Positions 58,915 through 64,000 of a stretch of DNA of 64,000 nt are shown one piece after another. Made by a program: the position numbers and the translations under genes. This stretch comes from Nymphaea colorata. Lineage: Eukaryota > Streptophyta > Magnoliopsida > Nymphaeales > Nymphaeaceae. The notes under the pieces are model-generated. The model worked only from the letters and a program-made list of their open reading frames with translations. It did no database searches and had not been told where the DNA came from. Position 1 is the first letter of the stretch. The number at the start of each line of letters is the position of its first letter. The stretch spans positions 1,812,001 to 1,876,000 of the forward strand of contig NC_045150.1 in NCBI RefSeq assembly GCF_008831285.2, given 5' to 3'.

Positions 58915-61900
58915 GATAATGGCAAGGCTCTCTTGAGGGATAAGCCTAAGGGTTTATAGTTGGAAAGGGGCCTAACTGATTGCACCTCTAAAATTTGCAA
59001 CATCAATGCAACTTATATTTGAAAGTTTTAGTATGTTCAAACATAGACTGGTGATCTCATGTTCACCACATATCTATTCCAACAAATTCATTAATAAACA
59101 CAAAAAATTGCAGTCATAGTATGTTCAAACATAGACTGGTGACCTCACATGGCTATTGAAGCTCATTAATTATGCATGGCTAGTGACCTCATATAGTCCA
59201 CGTGGCCCAATTAAACATGTTGGTTTACATTTTAGACTATCAATATAACTAAGACAAGTAGAATATATATGTACATATATATAATTATACTTATCAGTTT
59301 GCAGGAGAAATGGTTGTATCGGAAAAACCTCTGCATTTATAATTTCCTTGAAGTTATTGCTCAATGCATGTAAAGTATGAGCACCTTTAATGAACCTTAA
59401 AAGAAATGGAACTTGAGTCACCCACAAAATGTTTTCTTTAGATTGATTGTCTACACAAACTGATATTGTGCTACAACTTTGATAATAAGGAGTTCATAAA
59501 GAAACCCACAATGAAGCTCAACCATTATTTTGTATCAAGCTTGATCTGTGATAACCTTTACCTAAAAAAATAAGCTACGTAGTTCTAAAACAGAAATGAT
59601 GTCAAGACATGCAAGATCTTTTTGAAAAATCTAAACTGAACAACACAAAGTCAATTAAACCACTGATTACCTCCAATCTGATACAAATCTAATATCATCA
59701 CATTTTGAGATCCATCAATGATGTTTTAAACTCCACCTTCTCTAATCTTGGATAAGACCTTTTGATAATGTAAAACAATGATGTTTCGTGACAGCCTTTA
59801 GTTCATCGATTTAACTTGGTATTCAAGCACACTTTTAATGTGGTCAACTCCAAAGTAGAATTGGTTTCCTGTAAGAGAATATTCTACTACTCAAAAAGGA
59901 TAGAAGAGCTACACTTACTAAATAGGGACATATACATCCAGACATCGTGGAGACAATCACATTGTTCAAATTGGAGCACAACCAGATCATTTCAGCCAAA
60001 TCCTAATAGCTGGCTCAAATTGACATTTGGGATACACCATCTAAAAATTATGATAAATGGATCCTTGGGAAGGACTTTCAAACCCAATATTACCAATTTT
60101 CAAACACAATCCAAGAAAAAGCACAATGATGCAGAATTTTGAACAATATTTACTTGTTAGTATGTTATTGACATGCCAAACATTTATAAACTGGTTACAA
60201 AAATGCAAATGCCAATTTATGTTTTACATGATTTTAATATTTCTTTCATATTATTGCAGTATTGTTTGGGAACAAAACAATGCAAAATGTTGTTCCATAT
60301 TTTTCTTTTAGTTGCTTAACAAGTACCTAACTATGTTGAAATTTGAGGACAAGTAGCATTGGAAAGATATCAGTAGATCAATGTAGCTCTTTTTGTAATT
60401 TTGGTAGCTGAGGTACTCAAAATATGGTCTATATATCACTAGGTCTTTTGTTTCCATGTATATGTTTGGTGCTGAGAGTATTTCCAAACTTGTTCTTTCT
60501 CCAATTAAGTTCTAGTGCATATTTTTGTTTTCATGTATCTATGTGCTTATGTTATTGAGTTGAATTTCATTTGGTCTGTGCAGGTTGCCATATAAGGGGA
60601 TGATTATTGCTTCTACCAAACAAAACTAGGCACTAGAATATAATGGGACAAAGATACCCTACCAAAACCAACCACGTACATGGGAACAAATGACCTGGTG
60701 ATAGATTTTATACCAAGCCACAAAGTCTTATTTTCACAATTCCAAAATCCTAAGAACCTAATGAACATCTCCATTCTCTCCTTAGAAACAACACCAAGGA
60801 TGCGTCAGTTAGTAACATGTATCAAGAGGAGGAAATAACAAGAAGCACCACACAATCTTTTAGTAATAGTCTTGGAGGATGTTACATTCCACTAAACACA
60901 AACTCATATCAAATTATGTTAACATAGATGCACACTACCTCACCTTAAACCATAGAAGTCTATATATGTTTACCATTACATTCTTGCTAAATTATATGCT
61001 TTAGACAGATGGATATGCTGAAGAAGAAAGAACACAAGAAATCAAGTTTAATCATGATTAGAGCAATTAATATTTGAATTTGAAAATAAAATGTATGATA
61101 TACAATATGGAAAAAACACAATCACATATTCTATTGAAGGAACAAAAGCATTACACCACATAAGAGCATTCAAAGAGCTTCAAGCAACTGACCAGAAATT
61201 CATGAGCCCATTAGGAAGGCTATCCCATAAAGGGCTGTCATAATCAAAAGGTCACACCCCAAGGTGAAGGGATCGATATGGTCTGATATTTAATCAAACA
61301 TGTAGCATGCACCATTGATAACGCACAATCTACTTAGACATGCATATGAGATGTATTCATTTAGTCAATATTACACACTGCTACTCTATTGAGGGATGGG
61401 AAAGAGAACACAATAAACAAACCAAAACAAACCAATGTAATAAAGTACGAGCAAGATGTGCATCTGTTAGCAGCAGAAGGAGGAAGCTCTAACCATTTTT
61501 GAAAGCTATAGCCACAGATAGCAAGGGCTACAGACAAAAAGAGACAAAAAGAGTAAGGGAAAGATGGATTAGAAAACTGAAACCCAAAAGATGTGTTGAT
61601 TGAGGGAGAGTCGGAGATTGAGACAAAGACATACGTAGTTCAAATCAAAAGGGGCTTACTTTGAAAATAGCTAAGGTTGTTGCAAGAACCAGATTCAAGT
61701 GGAGCTGGTGACACTAGACTTGTCACCAATTTTCTGATGGATAAATGTAGTGAACAGAGCTTTCATCAATGAGAGATGTAGAGGGAGATATGTAGACCCA
61801 CACCTGCACATACAAAAAAAAAATTGTTACTAAGGTTTTGTAGGAATGAAAGTTTGCTAGCACTAGGAAACATAGTGTTGGGCCCCTTGTAGTGCTGCTA

Positions 61901-61950
61901 CCTTTTGTAGGATCACCACTAGCAAATTTATGGTGCTGGAAAGGGAAGCC
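58915..61950. other. CACTA 5' flank of the transposase gene
   Basis: No coding recognised. 59030-59160 holds a direct repeat: TATGTTCAAACATAGACTGGTGA occurs near 59033 and again near 59119. The stretch should contain the element's promoter but none is evident. Confidence 0.45.
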
Positions 61951-62135
61951 CAAGCTCTTGGTTGACTTACAAATGTAGGCTATCCTAACTCTGTCGCTTC
62001 ATAGACCATCACGAAAGTGCTTAGTGGCATGTTGGCCATTAATGCCATAGTTCTTTGATGTACAATTGCTCTCTAAAATTTAGCACTAGAGGTCATGTGC
62101 AAATAGTGTTAAAATTTGTCTATTTTCTTGCAGTG
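61950..62135. repeat. CACTA right terminal and subterminal region
   Basis: Ends in ATTTTCTTGCAGTG. Contains TTTAGCACTAGAGG, ATGGCATTAATGG-like and GTGCTTAGTGGCATG words resembling those at the left end. Confidence 0.6.
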
Positions 62136-62138
62136 AAG
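62136..62138. other. Target-site duplication AAG, right copy
   Basis: Pairs with 45209-45211. Confidence 0.85.
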
Positions 62139-64000
62139 AAATGAATCAGACCAAGATTGTTGAGTGTCAATTCCTACCCAAGGTGATGGATAATGAAAGC
62201 CACATGGAAACTTGAATTGCCAGTAATTAGAATGTTATCCACATACACAAGAACATAGAATGCACATTTTCCACTACCGAGAAAATATAATGATGTATCA
62301 ACATTAGAAATTTTAAATTTCATGAAAATGAGAAAATACTCAAGCTACTAAAACCAGGCTCGTGGGGCCTGCTTATGACCAAATTGAGCTTTTAGAGAAT
62401 GACATACATAATGAGGGAACTAAAGGCCAACATGACATTGGGCTAAGCCATATAGGCATCCTCATTCAGCTGGTTGTGAAAACGGACATTATGATATGAA
62501 TGGATCGTGTCAGAACATATCAAATCATAAGAGCCTTAATCGTGGCACTCTCAAAGTAGTCATAACTTTCCTCTTGTATGTAATCCTTTTGAAACATGAG
62601 CCTCATAGAAGTTGATGAAGCTATTAGCTACCACTTTGATTTTGAAAACTCATTTATTGCCAAGAACATTATAATAGGAAGATGGAGGTATAAATTCATC
62701 TTCCTTAGTCTTATGCCAATACATGTGTGATCACTTAAGGGTAGGCGGTGAGTTCAACTTTAGGAGAGTGGTCACTAAGAAGAGTGATAGGCACAAAATG
62801 AATAGTTGAAAGTGTAGTTTTGGGTTTAAAGGAGTTACTTTGAGACCATGAAATCATAGCATGACATATGCAAACAAAGGAGTACAAAGATTGGACAGGA
62901 TCTAGTGTAGGACGTGAAGGGGATGGAGAATAACAAATAAATTGAGAAGGAGAAAAGGAAGCAGGCAAACTAAATTGTGGTAGGGACACTAATGGCTGAT
63001 TGGTGGTAGAAAGGGGAACCACGTGGGAGAAGATGGTGAAATTAAAAGACATACTATAGTTTGAATAAGGGTAGGTGATGATGATAGAGTATGAATACAT
63101 GGAGGGATTGACAGGATGATGGGTATAAAGGATTGACCAATAGAGGGTGAGCCTTTGAAAGAACACTTAGTTTCGACAAATAGAATGTGAATACTAATGA
63201 TGTTTTTATCTATTTAGGAGATTGAAGCACATGTACCCTTTCTATTGTCCACTACAACCAAGGAAAGCTTCAAAATTGGAGTTTAAGTCGTTGAAGGAAC
63301 AAAGATAAAGATAGAAATCATAACCAAATGTTTCAAGGAAGGTATAGCATGGAGTAATATGAAACAATTTTTCATAAGGAGTTTACATCTTAACGACATA
63401 TGTAGGAACCCTATAATAGGATACACATAATCCAAATAGTAATAGTCCCAATATTTTTCTATTAAGCCAGCTTGGGCTAAGCATGCATGCAGTTTCTATT
63501 ATATATCTATGTTTTGCTTAACACACCCATTCTGTTCATAATGCATGTGAGGGTAGGACACCGGATGTTCAATCTCATATGATTTTGAAAAAACAAGAAC
63601 ATTTCAATATTTTCCTTGTACTCTAATCAGTTTCTAAGGCTTTTGTTTTTGTACCCAAATTTGTTTTTCTATAAACTGATGAAATTATTCAAAAAAAATT
63701 TGTCACCCTAAACTTGCATATAATAACAAAATACCAAGTAAATTGAGAATAAGCATCGAGAAAATCAACATAATAAGAGTATTGACAAGGGTTAGCTCCC
63801 ATACATCAGAAAAAGCAAATCAAGAGGTTCATGAACATTATAAGAGGATGTACCAAAAGACAAGCAATGGATATTGCCCATTATCATGCCCCACAAATTT
63901 GGAGATCCTTACTGTAAACAAGAAGTTCATAGTTATTGATGATGTGTCACACGGCAAAGAGAAAGATGACCAATCCTTTTATTTCAAAGATCAATAGGAG
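62139..64000 (-). pseudogene. Copia integrase and reverse transcriptase, upstream part, cut by CACTA
   Basis: Minus strand from the right edge inward. Integrase lies at 63900-63250: SYPHMHYEQNG (PHTPEQNG block), LHACLAQAGLIEKYWD, TPYEKLFHITPCY, then FLGCSGQ and KGYMCFNLLNR. The linker 63166-62735 is Ser/Pro-rich. Reverse transcriptase lies at about 62700-62139: NKWVFKIKV-like, QLNEDAYMAQP, KQAPRAWF, LVYVDNILITGNS (YVDD is YVDN), then LIHFF, where the CACTA begins. Gag and protease, if present, lie beyond the right edge. Stops throughout. Confidence 0.85.

Larger units (their letters stand above)
45212..62135 (-). mobile_element. CACTA (En/Spm) transposon, 16.9 kb
   Basis: Termini are CACCACAAAAAAAC (left) and, reverse-complemented, CACTGCAAGAAAAT (right). 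They agree at 10 of the first 13 positions and all three mismatches are transitions; CACTACAAGAAAA is the classic form. AAG lies on both sides. Subterminal regions share GTGCTAAA and GGCATTAA words. Inside, on the minus strand, are the transposase and a second transposase-associated gene. The element interrupts a Copia reverse transcriptase exactly. It is degenerate and carries a nested hAT-like insertion, so it is probably immobile. Confidence 0.87.

Noticed and set aside
62122-62135. ATTTTCTTGCAG read as a 3' splice acceptor
   Set aside because: It looks like a perfect acceptor, but it coincides with loss of Copia homology, mirrors the left CACTA end and carries the AAG duplication, so a transposon terminus explains it better.
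62735-63166. 143-codon Ser/Pro/Tyr-rich minus-strand frame as an independent gene
   Set aside because: It fills the usual Ser/Pro-rich linker between Copia integrase and reverse transcriptase, with both neighbours recognisable in the right order.
1-64000. tRNA, rRNA or other structural RNA genes
   Set aside because: None was recognised by eye; a covariance-model scan would be needed to exclude them.

Overview
The window looks like nuclear DNA of a flowering plant. It is AT-rich, carries one spliced host gene with GT-AG introns, and is otherwise filled with decayed plant transposons (Ty1-copia, CACTA/En-Spm, hAT miniatures, Mutator/FAR1-type transposase, plant mobile domain). I cannot place the species from sequence alone.

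Host gene. Positions 1 to about 6050, minus strand, hold the 5' part of a NIPA-type magnesium transporter gene. Eight coding exons join in frame, a 4.04 kb intron 6 is full of microsatellites and small repeats, and the 3' end lies beyond the left edge. No other convincing host gene was found. A GC-richer exon-like patch at 24.3-24.8 kb and one near 31.5 kb stay unassigned.

Transposon landscape, left to right. 7.8-9.6 kb: rotted Copia (minus). 9.9-11.66 kb: Copia LTR plus gag remnant (plus), split by a small inverted-repeat element. 11.7-18.7 kb: a plant-mobile-domain pseudogene (plus) and a FAR1/MULE-type transposase pseudogene (minus), facing each other and bracketed by three degenerate arrays sharing the core TTATCTCA. 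I think this is one composite element and the best candidate here for something undescribed. 21.65-24.29 kb: a Copia with both LTRs, primer site and polypurine tract but a large internal deletion. 25.21-29.89 kb: a nearly full-length Copia with 5-bp target duplications. 36.8-39.9 kb: a plus-strand Copia whose 5' LTR has a TATA-containing tandem amplification. 45.21-62.14 kb: a 16.9 kb CACTA element with degenerate terminal inverted repeats and a 3-bp target duplication, inserted exactly within the reverse transcriptase frame of another Copia, which reappears at 62.14-64.0 kb. Inside the CACTA sits a 644-bp hAT-like miniature element with an 8-bp target duplication. Four blocks rich in GATCCAAAT (20.4, 33.1, 43.1 and 46.2 kb) look like one unclassified repeat family.

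How it fits together: the transporter gene is the only likely functional locus. The rest records nested insertion (Copia, then CACTA, then hAT) followed by decay, with many nonsense codons of the C-to-T or G-to-A type. All coordinates for decayed elements are estimates from reading the translation by eye unless a terminal motif or target duplication is stated.
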